From Arthrobacter bambusae (GTDB taxonomy: Bacteria; Actinomycetota; Actinomycetes; Actinomycetales; Micrococcaceae): a stretch of DNA of 64,000 nt. Under the pieces are notes generated by a model. That model did not search any database, was not told where the DNA came from, and was given only the letters and a program-made list of their open reading frames with translations. The stretch covers positions 124,001 through 188,000 of the forward strand of contig NZ_JAUSSZ010000002.1 in the NCBI RefSeq assembly GCF_030812595.1, read 5' to 3'. The number at the start of each line of letters is the position of its first letter. The stretch's first letter is position 1. The position numbers and the translations under genes are program-made. Positions 55,907-64,000 of this stretch are shown here, one piece after another.

Positions 55907-57816
55907 GCATGGATGGCGTCGCCTGGCGTTCGCTCTACAACATCACCCGGGCAAAGAGCGGCTCGCAGCCGTTCTCCAAGGAAACCATCAAACGCGTGCT
56001 GGCGTTCGCCAGGCCCCATCGCAACAAGCTGATCGCCTTCGTGCTGGCCTCGATCGGGGGAGCCTTCCTTGCGGTCGCCACCCCGGTGCTGGCAGGCCGG
56101 GTGGTCGACGCGATCATCGCCCGCACAAGCGCGGACGTCGTGATCGGCCTCGCGGGGCTCATTGCCGCGGTGGCAGTCGCCGATGCCGGGCTCGGCCTGC
56201 TCACGCGCTGGTTGTCCTCGGTGATCGGCGAAGGCGTGATCGTGGACCTGCGGACGCGGGTTTTCGACCATGTGCAACGCATGCCCATCGCCTTCTTCAC
56301 GCGGACCCGCACAGGAGCCCTCGTCAGCCGGCTCAACAATGACGTCATCGGCGCCCAGTCGGCGTTCGCCGGCACGCTCTCCGGAGTTGTCAGCAACGTG
56401 GTCTCCTTGGCCTTGACCCTCATCGTCATGCTCCACACCTCCTGGCTGGTCACCGTGCTCGCCATGGTCTTGTTGCCGATCTTCCTCATTCCCGCCCGGC
56501 GGATGGGCTCAAAACTCGCGGACCTGCGCCGGGAAGCCGCCGAGCACAACGCCGCGATGGGAACGCAAATGACCGAGCGCTTCTCCGCGCCCGGCGCGAC
56601 GCTCGTGAAACTGTTCGGCCGCCCGAACGAGGAATCCGCCGAGTTCGCCCTGCGGGCGGGCCGGGTGCGCGACATCGGCGTCCGCACGGCGATGCTGCAA
56701 TTCACCTTCATCACTGCGCTGACCCTGGTTTCGGCCCTCGCCCTCGCGCTGGTCTACGGCCTGGGCGGTTGGCTCGCGCTTGGCGGCCAGCTCGCAGCGG
56801 GCGACGTCGTGGTGCTGGCCTTGCTCCTCACCCGCCTTTATGCTCCGCTCACGGCGCTTTCCAGCGCGCGGGTGGAAGTGATGAGTGCCCTGGTCAGCTT
56901 CGAGAGGGTCTTCGAGATCCTGGACCTTGAGCCGCTCATCCAGGAAAAGCCGGGCGCTGCCGCCGTGCCTCCGGGACCCGTCGCGGTCGAGTTCGACAAC
57001 GTCCGCTTCGCCTACCCTTCCGCCGACAAGGTGTCCCTCGCGTCGCTGGAGGACGTGGCCACGCTCGATACCCGCGGGGGCGAGGAAGTCCTGCATGGAA
57101 TCAGTTTCCGGGTAGAGCCCGGGCAGACCGTGGCGTTGGTTGGTTCCTCAGGTGCCGGCAAGTCCACGGTGGCACAACTGTTGTCCCGCTTGTACGACGT
57201 CGATTCCGGCGCCGTCCGCTTGGGCGGCTTTGGGCCGGGGACCGGGATGGACGTTCGCGACGTCACGTTCGATTCCCTCCGGGACACCCTGGGAATGGTC
57301 ACGCAGGACGGCCACCTGTTCCACGAAAGCATTGCTTCCAACCTCCGGCTTGCCCGACCGGGTGCGAGCGACGAGGAAATGTGGGACGTACTGCGGCGGG
57401 CCAGGCTCGAAGACATGGTGCGTTCCCTGCCCGACGGCCTGGAGACCGTGGTTGGGGAGCGCGGCTACCGGCTCTCGGGCGGTGAGCGTCAACGGCTCAC
57501 CATAGCCCGGCTCCTCATCAAGCAGCCGAAAGTTGTCATCCTCGACGAAGCCACCGCGGCACTGGACTCCACGAATGAAGCCGCCGTGCAGGCAGCCTTG
57601 GGCGAAGCGCTCGAGGGGCGCACCGCCGTCGTGATCGCCCACCGCCTGTCCACTATCCGCGCCGCTGACGCGATCCTGGTGGTCGAGGACGGTTACATCG
57701 TCGAGCGCGGAACCCATGCCGAACTGCTCGCAGCGGGCGGCCGCTACGCCGAGCTGTACAACACCCAATTCGCGGAGGCCACGGCTGTGGCCCAGCAAGC
57801 TGTTCCGGAGCTGTAA
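55903..57816 (+). CDS. ABC exporter, fused membrane and ATPase domains
   Basis: The 637-residue half-transporter has six membrane helices (about residues 40-330; LIAFVLASIGGAFLAVATPV, FFTRTRTGALVSRLNNDV) and a C-terminal ATPase with Walker A GSSGAGKST, signature LSGGERQRLTIARLLI, Walker B VVILDEATAALDS and H-loop AHRLSTIRAAD. It would work as a homodimer exporting a lipid, peptide or drug. The start codon ATG overlaps the ABC-F TGA (ATGA), giving coupled translation of ABC-F and exporter. That suggests a joint role, for example ribosome protection plus efflux. Confidence 0.93.
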   Translation: MSMDGVAWRSLYNITRAKSGSQPFSKETIKRVLAFARPHRNKLIAFVLASIGGAFLAVATPVLAGRVVDAIIARTSADVVIGLAGLIAAVAVADAGLGLLTRWLSSVIGEGVIVDLRTRVFDHVQRMPIAFFTRTRTGALVSRLNNDVIGAQSAFAGTLSGVVSNVVSLALTLIVMLHTSWLVTVLAMVLLPIFLIPARRMGSKLADLRREAAEHNAAMGTQMTERFSAPGATLVKLFGRPNEESAEFALRAGRVRDIGVRTAMLQFTFITALTLVSALALALVYGLGGWLALGGQLAAGDVVVLALLLTRLYAPLTALSSARVEVMSALVSFERVFEILDLEPLIQEKPGAAAVPPGPVAVEFDNVRFAYPSADKVSLASLEDVATLDTRGGEEVLHGISFRVEPGQTVALVGSSGAGKSTVAQLLSRLYDVDSGAVRLGGFGPGTGMDVRDVTFDSLRDTLGMVTQDGHLFHESIASNLRLARPGASDEEMWDVLRRARLEDMVRSLPDGLETVVGERGYRLSGGERQRLTIARLLIKQPKVVILDEATAALDSTNEAAVQAALGEALEGRTAVVIAHRLSTIRAADAILVVEDGYIVERGTHAELLAAGGRYAELYNTQFAEATAVAQQAVPEL

Positions 57817-57847
57817 GGCGCAGCCACTCCGCCAAGCGGCCGGGGCC

Positions 57848-58780
57848 TCAGCTCCGGATGATGTGACGGACTTCCGGCGCAACTTCCACGCGGTTCCGCC
57901 CGGCGGACTTGGCGGCGTATAAGGCCATGTCCGCTTCTTTGAGGAGCCGTTCGCTGCTGACGCGGTGGTCGGCTATGAAGGCTGAGAGGCCAGCGCTCAA
58001 GGTCAGGGTGCCGGATGGGTTACCTGAATGCGCAATTCCCAGGTCCCGTACGGTCTCAAGTGCGCGTTCGAGCCTTGTTTCGGCGCCCGACACCGTCTGG
58101 TCCGGAAGCAGGATGAGGAATTCCTCCCCGCCGAACCGGTAGATTCCGTCGCTTTCGCGGCCTTGGCCGGCAAGGGTAGCCGCAACCGACTGCAGGGCGA
58201 GATCACCGGCCTGATGGCCATAGAGATCGTTATAACTCTTGAAATTGTCCACGTCGCAGATGGCCAGGCTGTAGTCGGTTCCGTAGCGGGCGCTGCTGCG
58301 GTGCAGCTGTTCCAGGTCCTCCGAGAGCTTCAGCCGGTTGTGGAGCTTCGTCAGGGGATCGGTGCGCGCTTGCTCCGCGAGCGCGGCACGGTAGCGTGCC
58401 AGATCCGCGTGCAGCGATGTCACCCTTTGTGCCACCAGGAGCCGGGTATGCAGGGCGAACGGGTCAAGCGGCTTGGCCACATAGTCATCAGCACCGGCGT
58501 GCATGCCCGCGACGACGTCTTCATGCGAGTCCTGTGAAGTGACAAGGACAAGGTAGGTGTAGGAATCCTCTTCCGCGTTGCGGATGGCGCGGCAGAGCTC
58601 CAGGCCATTGAGCCCGGGCATCATCAGGTCCGTCACGACGACTTGTGGCCGGTGCTCGTTGTACAGCTCCCAGGCGGAGCTGCCGTCCGCGGCCACGACG
58701 CATTCGTGGCCGGATTGCTCCACTGCCGCCTTAGCCACCAGACGCGAACCGAAGTCGTCGTCGGCCACCAAGACCTTCAC
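57848..58780 (-). CDS. Response regulator with diguanylate cyclase output (REC-GGDEF)
   Basis: The 310-residue protein has a receiver with phospho-acceptor Asp51 (VVVTDLMMPGLNG) and Lys in VAKPLDP, a short linker, and a GGDEF domain (about 135-305). The active-site motif is intact: RFGGEEF (215-221), with substrate-binding DVDNFKSYNDLYGH. It should make c-di-GMP when phosphorylated. No RxxD inhibitory site was seen just upstream of the GGEEF. The GTG start overlaps the hybrid kinase stop by 4 nt (GTGA), so it is translated with the kinase. It is the third gene of the synthase-kinase-cyclase operon. Confidence 0.95.
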   Translation of the reverse strand: MKVLVADDDFGSRLVAKAAVEQSGHECVVAADGSSAWELYNEHRPQVVVTDLMMPGLNGLELCRAIRNAEEDSYTYLVLVTSQDSHEDVVAGMHAGADDYVAKPLDPFALHTRLLVAQRVTSLHADLARYRAALAEQARTDPLTKLHNRLKLSEDLEQLHRSSARYGTDYSLAICDVDNFKSYNDLYGHQAGDLALQSVAATLAGQGRESDGIYRFGGEEFLILLPDQTVSGAETRLERALETVRDLGIAHSGNPSGTLTLSAGLSAFIADHRVSSERLLKEADMALYAAKSAGRNRVEVAPEVRHIIRS

Positions 58781-61700
58781 GAGGGCACCGACAGGGCGTG
58801 GTCCAATGCCGTGTCAACGAGCGCCAATTCAGTTTCAAGACCGGCAAGGAGAGCGGGATCCACGGGCCCGCCGTTTGCCGGGCCACGTTCCAGTTCCTCG
58901 CAGATCCGGGCCGCGCGCGCGGCCCCGATATTGGCTGCGGCGCCCTTCAATTTGTGAACCACTTGCCTGAATGCCTCTCCGTTTCCGTCGTCCAAAGCCT
59001 GGCGGAGTGCTTTCAGGCTCGGTTGGATGTCCTGCCTGAAGGCTTGCGCCGCGACGGGCAGCAGCCCCCGCCCATCTGCCGGGCCGAGGTCACGCAACAT
59101 TTCCAGCCTCGCGGGGTCGAGGGCGGCTCCGGCGCTTTCCTTCGAAGTTTCCGGTATCCACCGCGAGAGAACCTGCTCCAATTTGTCCACGTCCACTGGC
59201 TTCGTCAGGTAGTCGTCCATGCCCGCAGCAAAGCAGCGCTCACGGTCCTCATCCAAGGCGCCGGCGGTCATGGCGATAACGGGGAGCCTCCTGCGGCCCT
59301 CATGCATTGCCCGGATGGCTTTTGTGGCCTCGAATCCATCCATGACGGGCATATGGCAGTCCATCAGGACGGCGGCATAGTCGGTGGCCGCGGTGGCGGC
59401 AACTGCTTCGCTGCCGTCAGCTGCGACGTCGGCCTCATACCCGAGCTTCGCAGCCATGCTCCGGGCCACGAGCTGGTTGACCTCGTTGTCCTCGACGACC
59501 AGAATCAGGCCGCGCGAAGGCTGGGTGACCGTCACGGGGGCTGCGGGCGAAACCACGGGCGCTGCGGGCGGACGCGCCGCCACAAGATGCATGAGGCGGT
59601 CGTAGAACTCGGAGCTGCGCACGGGCTTCGTCAACCACTGCTGGACCCCGGCCGCTACAAGCTCGGCCTTGTCCACATTCATGGTGGACGTCAGCATGAT
59701 GATCCGCGTGGATGTCAGCGCGACGTCGGTGCTCAGCTCGCGTGCAAGCTCCAAGCCGTTCATGTGCGGCATGCACATATCCAGCACGGCAATGTCGAAG
59801 GGACGTCCGGCTGCAGCCTCCTCGCGGCAACGGTCCAACGCCCGTTGGGCTTCACCCACAGTCTCTGGAATCATCCGCCAACCCGCCAACTGCGTCTCGA
59901 GCACCAGCCGGTTGGTCGCATTGTCGTCGACAACCAGGACTCGGAGACCATCCAGTTGATCAGGAGAGATCGAGGGCGGAACTGCGGCAGTACTCGACAC
60001 TTCCAAGGGCAGGGTGGCCCAGAAGGTGCTCCCGTTTCCCAAGGAGCTGTCCACCCCGATCTCGCCGCCCATCACCTCGGTAAGCCGCCGCGAGATCGCC
60101 AGGCCCAGGCCGGTTCCGCCGTATCGCCGGGTGGTGGAAGCGTCAGCTTGGGAAAACGATTCGAAGAGCCTGAGATGATCTGCGGGCTCGATCCCGATCC
60201 CGGTGTCCCGAACTTCGAAGCGCACCCGAACATTTTTGGCATTGTCTTCCACGACGCGCACGCTGATGACCACTTCGCCCGCGGGAGTGAACTTCACAGC
60301 ATTCGACGCGAGGTTGAGCAGAATCTGCCTGATGCGGCCGGAGTCGCCCACGAGCATCGCCGGAACTTCCGGCCGGCAGTACGCGATAAGTTCCAGGCCC
60401 GTTTCCTGGGCGGCTTCAGCCAGGAGGGTCGCGACTTCTTCCACCACGGTGCGTGGATTGAAAGGCGCAGGGTCCAGATCGACCTTGCCTGCTTCGAGTT
60501 TCGAGAAGTCCAGAATGTCGTTGATCAGGGTTAGTAGTGCTTCGCCCGCACTCTTGACCCCTTCGGCATATTGGCGCTGGCTGTCCTCCAAAGGCGTGTC
60601 CAGCAGCAACCCTGTCAGCCCAATCACCCCGTTCATCGGGGTGCGGATTTCATGGCTCATGGTTGCAAGGAACTCCGATTTCAGGCGGCTGGCTTCCTCG
60701 GCTGCTTCCCGGGCAGTCACCAACTCGGCTTGTGCGATCCGGCGCTCAGTGATGTCCTGGGCAATCGCGGCCACTCCATGGACGCCCCGAGTGCCGCGAA
60801 TCGGAGACAACGTCAGCGAGATGGGCACCACCGAGCCGTCGCTCCGGACCCGTGCAGTTTCGAAGCTGTGGGTTTCCTTACCGGCTCCGATCGCTGCCAT
60901 GAGCTGTTCTTCCTCCGCGCGGAGGTCCTCCGGAATGATGAAGGAAATATGCCGACCAACGGCTTCGGCTGCGCTGTACCCGTAGATCCGTTCGGCTCCG
61001 GGGTTCCAGCTGGTGATGACGCCGTCCAGGGTCTTGCCGACGATCGCATCGGCCGACGAGTTGACGATCGCGCCCAAGCCTTCAAGTTCCGCCGTGCGCT
61101 GTGCAACCTTGGATTCGAGATCCCGCGTGAGGGTGATGTTCTCCAGGATCATGAGGATTTGGCGCGCGATGGCCAGTGTCAACACGGTGAGTCCCACGGT
61201 CTGGAGGAAGGGATCACCGGGGCGCCCGACGCGTATGGGCGCCACCATGACGGCACCGAAGACGGGAACATAGGGGAAGAGTTCCAATGCCAGGGTGTAG
61301 AGGGGACGGTCCGTCCTGGGACGAGGGGCGTAGGGGACCAGCGGCGCTAAGGCTATCAGCAGGAACGCCGTGATCCAGCCTGCCGCCAAGGGGGTTCCGG
61401 TGAGCCCGTTGACGCCGTCGGAGGTCAGGTCCACGTAGGTACTGTCAGTGATCGCCAGGACGAGGAGCCCGCCACCCAGGCAGACCCACCTGAGGCGCTC
61501 GCCGGGCGCCCTGCGCATGGTGAGCATGAGGACAATGGAGACAATGACGAAATCGGCAACGGGATAGGCCAGGCCGGTGAGGTGTACGAGGGTATCTTGC
61601 CCTTCGGCCTTGTACATCGAACCGAGGACCGTGGCCCAACTGATGAACAGCACGGCGGAGGCGATCACAGCCGAATCGAGGAGCCCGCGCAGGAAAGCAA

Positions 61701-62091
61701 CCCGGGAAACGCGGGGACGCGGGAACAAGTACAGGCCGATCGCGGCCGGGATCGAGTAGCCGACGAATGCGGCGTCGGCTACGGAAGGGTAGGGATAGTC
61801 ATGGTCAAGCGTCAGCCCATAGATGGTCCAGATCGATTGACCGACAGTCCAGACGAGCGTGGCAAGGGCCATGACCCACCACGCGCGGGAGCTTTCGTCT
61901 TTGCGGCGGGCTGCCCGGGCACAACTGACTGTGGCGAGCAGTGCCGCCGCCAGGATGGCGAGATCCCCGGCGGACTGCGCCGCCGATGTACCTTGGTTTG
62001 CCCCGAGGATCATCGCGAGGATGACCACAGCCGCAGCGGCGGCAACCACCATCCAGGCTAAGTCGGGTTTTCGCAGGCTGTGGCCGCTCAT
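58777..62091 (-). CDS. Membrane hybrid sensor kinase: 7-10 TM, PAS, HisKA, HATPase, REC, REC, Hpt
   Basis: The 1104-residue multi-step phosphorelay kinase begins with a membrane region (about residues 10-315) of eight to ten helices. Then come a PAS domain (about 335-450), HisKA with His480 ([17 protein letters not shown]), HATPase ([15 protein letters not shown]), a first receiver with Asp771 ([10 protein letters not shown]), a second with Asp911 ([11 protein letters not shown]), and a C-terminal Hpt with His1047 ([14 protein letters not shown]). Only the Hpt is left to pass phosphate on, and the next gene is a REC-GGDEF protein, the obvious acceptor. Start overlaps the upstream synthase stop by 4 nt. 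The signal is unknown. Confidence 0.95.
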   Translation of the reverse strand: MSGHSLRKPDLAWMVVAAAAAVVILAMILGANQGTSAAQSAGDLAILAAALLATVSCARAARRKDESSRAWWVMALATLVWTVGQSIWTIYGLTLDHDYPYPSVADAAFVGYSIPAAIGLYLFPRPRVSRVAFLRGLLDSAVIASAVLFISWATVLGSMYKAEGQDTLVHLTGLAYPVADFVIVSIVLMLTMRRAPGERLRWVCLGGGLLVLAITDSTYVDLTSDGVNGLTGTPLAAGWITAFLLIALAPLVPYAPRPRTDRPLYTLALELFPYVPVFGAVMVAPIRVGRPGDPFLQTVGLTVLTLAIARQILMILENITLTRDLESKVAQRTAELEGLGAIVNSSADAIVGKTLDGVITSWNPGAERIYGYSAAEAVGRHISFIIPEDLRAEEEQLMAAIGAGKETHSFETARVRSDGSVVPISLTLSPIRGTRGVHGVAAIAQDITERRIAQAELVTAREAAEEASRLKSEFLATMSHEIRTPMNGVIGLTGLLLDTPLEDSQRQYAEGVKSAGEALLTLINDILDFSKLEAGKVDLDPAPFNPRTVVEEVATLLAEAAQETGLELIAYCRPEVPAMLVGDSGRIRQILLNLASNAVKFTPAGEVVISVRVVEDNAKNVRVRFEVRDTGIGIEPADHLRLFESFSQADASTTRRYGGTGLGLAISRRLTEVMGGEIGVDSSLGNGSTFWATLPLEVSSTAAVPPSISPDQLDGLRVLVVDDNATNRLVLETQLAGWRMIPETVGEAQRALDRCREEAAAGRPFDIAVLDMCMPHMNGLELARELSTDVALTSTRIIMLTSTMNVDKAELVAAGVQQWLTKPVRSSEFYDRLMHLVAARPPAAPVVSPAAPVTVTQPSRGLILVVEDNEVNQLVARSMAAKLGYEADVAADGSEAVAATAATDYAAVLMDCHMPVMDGFEATKAIRAMHEGRRRLPVIAMTAGALDEDRERCFAAGMDDYLTKPVDVDKLEQVLSRWIPETSKESAGAALDPARLEMLRDLGPADGRGLLPVAAQAFRQDIQPSLKALRQALDDGNGEAFRQVVHKLKGAAANIGAARAARICEELERGPANGGPVDPALLAGLETELALVDTALDHALSVPS

Positions 62092-64000
62092 TCAGACCCC
62101 CGGGTTGCGACCGCAGGAACACCAGGGGGAAAGCCGGGGACTGCATCATCGGGGGTATGGAACAGCCAGAGTGAGAGCCTGCGATACGCTTCCCAATCCC
62201 CGCCACGAACCTGGAGCGAAGCGGTGTGCTCTCTGTTCGCACTTGACCAGAACCGGACGACATCCAGCGGGATCTGTGCGGCGCCCGGGAGTTCCAGGAG
62301 GACACGGCCCGATTCCGGCAGGGCATCGGCTCCGACCCGGACCGCGGCGCCTCCCATGGAAATGTCCACCAGCTCGCCCCGGATTCCGGCAACCGTGACA
62401 GGCACTTTGACGGTTACCCGGTGCGCGCTCCGCCGTGATGTGGCGAATTCGGCCGCCCTGATCCGGAGTGTCCCCAGCACCAAGACAATTCCTGCCAACA
62501 CCAACCAGACGCCTGCGGCAATCGTGGAGCCCGGACTCGTCCGCCAAGGTACCCAAGCAAGGACTCCGGCTGCCGCATAGAGAATGATCGCGCCCACGAT
62601 GACGATCAGCACAATGAGGATCCGTGGGGCCCGTCCACGGAGTCGAAGTTCCGCGGCGCCTTTCGGAGTGACTTGAAACTCCAAGGACTTGCGGGAGACG
62701 AGCCACCACAGGCAAGCCATTCCAACTGGAACCCGGAAAATCCGCAGGGCGAACGCCGTCGGCCAGTGGATCTGGTGGCGCATGAGCCTCTTGGCGCCCC
62801 ACAAGCGGACCCAGAACATGGCGGCGAAGACCAAGGTGAACTCCACCGGCCCGGCGGTGGAGGTCCGCGCACCGGAAACCATGACCGCCATCGGAATGAT
62901 GAAGGCGATCAAAGTGGCAATGCCCTCCAGCCACCATAAGGTTCCGTTGATGTATTCGTGGAAGTTTCGCCAGGTCATCCAGCTCTTGGCGGCCCAGAGC
63001 CGCTCGTAGGTCAGGATCTGCATTGCGCCCATGCCCCAGCGTCGGCGCTGCAGCAGGTATTGATCGGCCGTCGCCGGGGCCAGACCGATCGCAAGGGTCT
63101 GGTGGTGGTAGACGGTCTTCCATCCGAGCCGGATGAGTTTGAGGGTCGTGTGCATGTCTTCGGTGATCGTCTCGGTTGCCACCCCGCCTACCTCGCGAAG
63201 CGCCTTGATCCGCAGCAGCGAGGTTGAGCCGCACCAGAACGGCCCTGCGCCGGGAACGTTGCGCGAGGGCATCAGGACGTTGAAGAACAAACCCTGTTCG
63301 CCTGAGATGCCGTCGTCGTCGAAGGCTCCGGAGTTGTAAAACGCCTGCGGCCCTTGAATGAGGGCGACCTCTTCGTCAGCGAACCATCCCAAGGTGGCTG
63401 TCAGGAACGTCGGAAGCGGTACATGGTCGCAGTCCAGTACCGCAATGATGTCTATGGGGTCCTTGCCGGCCGCTTCCTCCGCGGCCATCAGATCCAGTGC
63501 GTGATTCATGTTTCCCGCTTTGGCATGGTCGTGCTCGACGCGGGTCACGACTCTAGCGCCGAAAGCCTCGCACATCTGCGCAACCCACGGGCGGTCTCCG
63601 TCATCCAGCACCCACGTTTCGTGGCTCGGCTGCAGCGCGCAAGCCGCGGCGATGGTGGGGGCAAGGACCTCGACCGGTTCGTTGTAGGTGGGGATCAGCA
63701 CGGCGACTCTCATGCCATTGGGAGGTTCGGCAACCGGGTCCGGCGCATAACAATCGATGTTCCACAGCGTGATGGACTTCAGGACCAGGCCTATCAGCGG
63801 AAGGGCCTCAAACGTCACCAGCGTCCACGCGATGACAAGACCCCCGCCGCCAGGCGGCATAGTAAAACCGATCCGCCATGCTAGGTAGAGCAACAACGCC
63901 GCTATCGCGGCTACCCCGCCGATCCTCGCCATTCTGCGGGAACGTGGAGCCTCGGGCGCGGGAGAACCAAGTTGCGCCGCCCAGCCGGCCATTCCCGCCG
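62088..64000 (-). CDS. Cellulose-synthase-like GT2 with C-terminal PilZ domain; 5' end may lie outside window
   Basis: Processive-type GT2 membrane glycosyltransferase of at least 634 residues (first in-window ATG at 63992; the frame is open to the window edge). Motifs are PTYNEP, the Asp pair in WVLDDGD, DCDHV (187-191), TED (277-279) and QRRRW (315-319). Membrane helices lie at both ends of the catalytic domain. The C-terminal PilZ domain has RSAHR (RxxxR, 521-525) and DISMGG (DxSxxG, 543-548), the two c-di-GMP-binding motifs. It probably makes a beta-linked exopolysaccharide controlled by c-di-GMP. The polymer is unknown; no BcsB/BcsC or deacetylase genes are in the window. Confidence 0.93.
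   Translation of the reverse strand, partial: AGMAGWAAQLGSPAPEAPRSRRMARIGGVAAIAALLLYLAWRIGFTMPPGGGGLVIAWTLVTFEALPLIGLVLKSITLWNIDCYAPDPVAEPPNGMRVAVLIPTYNEPVEVLAPTIAAACALQPSHETWVLDDGDRPWVAQMCEAFGARVVTRVEHDHAKAGNMNHALDLMAAEEAAGKDPIDIIAVLDCDHVPLPTFLTATLGWFADEEVALIQGPQAFYNSGAFDDDGISGEQGLFFNVLMPSRNVPGAGPFWCGSTSLLRIKALREVGGVATETITEDMHTTLKLIRLGWKTVYHHQTLAIGLAPATADQYLLQRRRWGMGAMQILTYERLWAAKSWMTWRNFHEYINGTLWWLEGIATLIAFIIPMAVMVSGARTSTAGPVEFTLVFAAMFWVRLWGAKRLMRHQIHWPTAFALRIFRVPVGMACLWWLVSRKSLEFQVTPKGAAELRLRGRAPRILIVLIVIVGAIILYAAAGVLAWVPWRTSPGSTIAAGVWLVLAGIVLVLGTLRIRAAEFATSRRSAHRVTVKVPVTVAGIRGELVDISMGGAAVRVGADALPESGRVLLELPGAAQIPLDVVRFWSSANREHTASLQVRGGDWEAYRRLSLWLFHTPDDAVPGFPPGVPAVATRGSE

Overview
The window is chromosomal DNA of a high-GC actinobacterium, most likely a member of the Micrococcaceae close to Arthrobacter / Paenarthrobacter / Pseudarthrobacter. 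This rests on family-level recognition, not on a search. The pointers are frequent GTG and TTG starts, DUF3263 and DUF3027 proteins, a bacterial XPB helicase paired with a large helicase-associated protein, a groEL without groES under CIRCE control, a DtxR/IdeR-type iron regulator, FemABX-type interpeptide bridge synthesis, and c-di-AMP riboswitches ahead of cell-wall hydrolases. I saw no tRNA, rRNA, insertion sequence, integrase or CRISPR array. Almost all of the window reads as ordinary core and shell genome.

Layout. 1-1971: a divergent efflux pump / TetR pair with a palindromic operator. 2100-12887: one-carbon and serine metabolism, with a tandem glycine riboswitch, gcvP, gcvT, gcvH, glyA and sdaA, followed by a FemABX ligase and a ThrE-type Ser/Thr exporter. 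Two intergenic gaps in this block hold copies of a repeated, hairpin-rich element. 12929-17382: iron-regulated siderophore reductase, ung, DUF3263, LytR_C protein, cold-shock protein and an orphan lipoprotein. 17398-20665: tandem CIRCE elements, groEL, a 32-bp tandem repeat, and an RNase HI fused to a DUF4440-like domain. 20768-25395: WXG100 protein, a two-component system, lysE/lysG and a small protein. 25431-30998: XPB helicase block, cold-shock protein and DUF3027. 31043-36852: MFS transporter, serC, ideR, then two cell-wall hydrolases that each have their own c-di-AMP riboswitch. 37096-43188: HNH nuclease and a molybdenum-cofactor / FdhF-YdeP / FdhD cluster. 43367-49954: alpha-mannosidase and two membrane glycosyltransferases. 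49975-52297: polar amino-acid ABC transporter. 52534-53978: a coupled HTH plus membrane-protein pair. 54053-57816: ABC-F protein behind a 5' hairpin, coupled to an ABC exporter. 57848-64000: a three-gene operon on the minus strand encoding a GT2-PilZ synthase, a hybrid kinase with Hpt domain, and a REC-GGDEF response regulator.

The most system-like region is the last one. Three genes that overlap stop-to-start carry every step of a possible circuit: a sensor, a multi-step phosphorelay, a c-di-GMP synthase, and a polysaccharide-synthase-like enzyme with its own c-di-GMP-binding PilZ motifs. Other things worth attention are the duplicated c-di-AMP riboswitch arrangement, short tandem repeats that span the stop codons of convergent genes, the repeat element and possible RNA switch in the glycine/serine cluster, the RNase HI fusion, and an ABC-F gene whose transcript appears to begin with a long hairpin.
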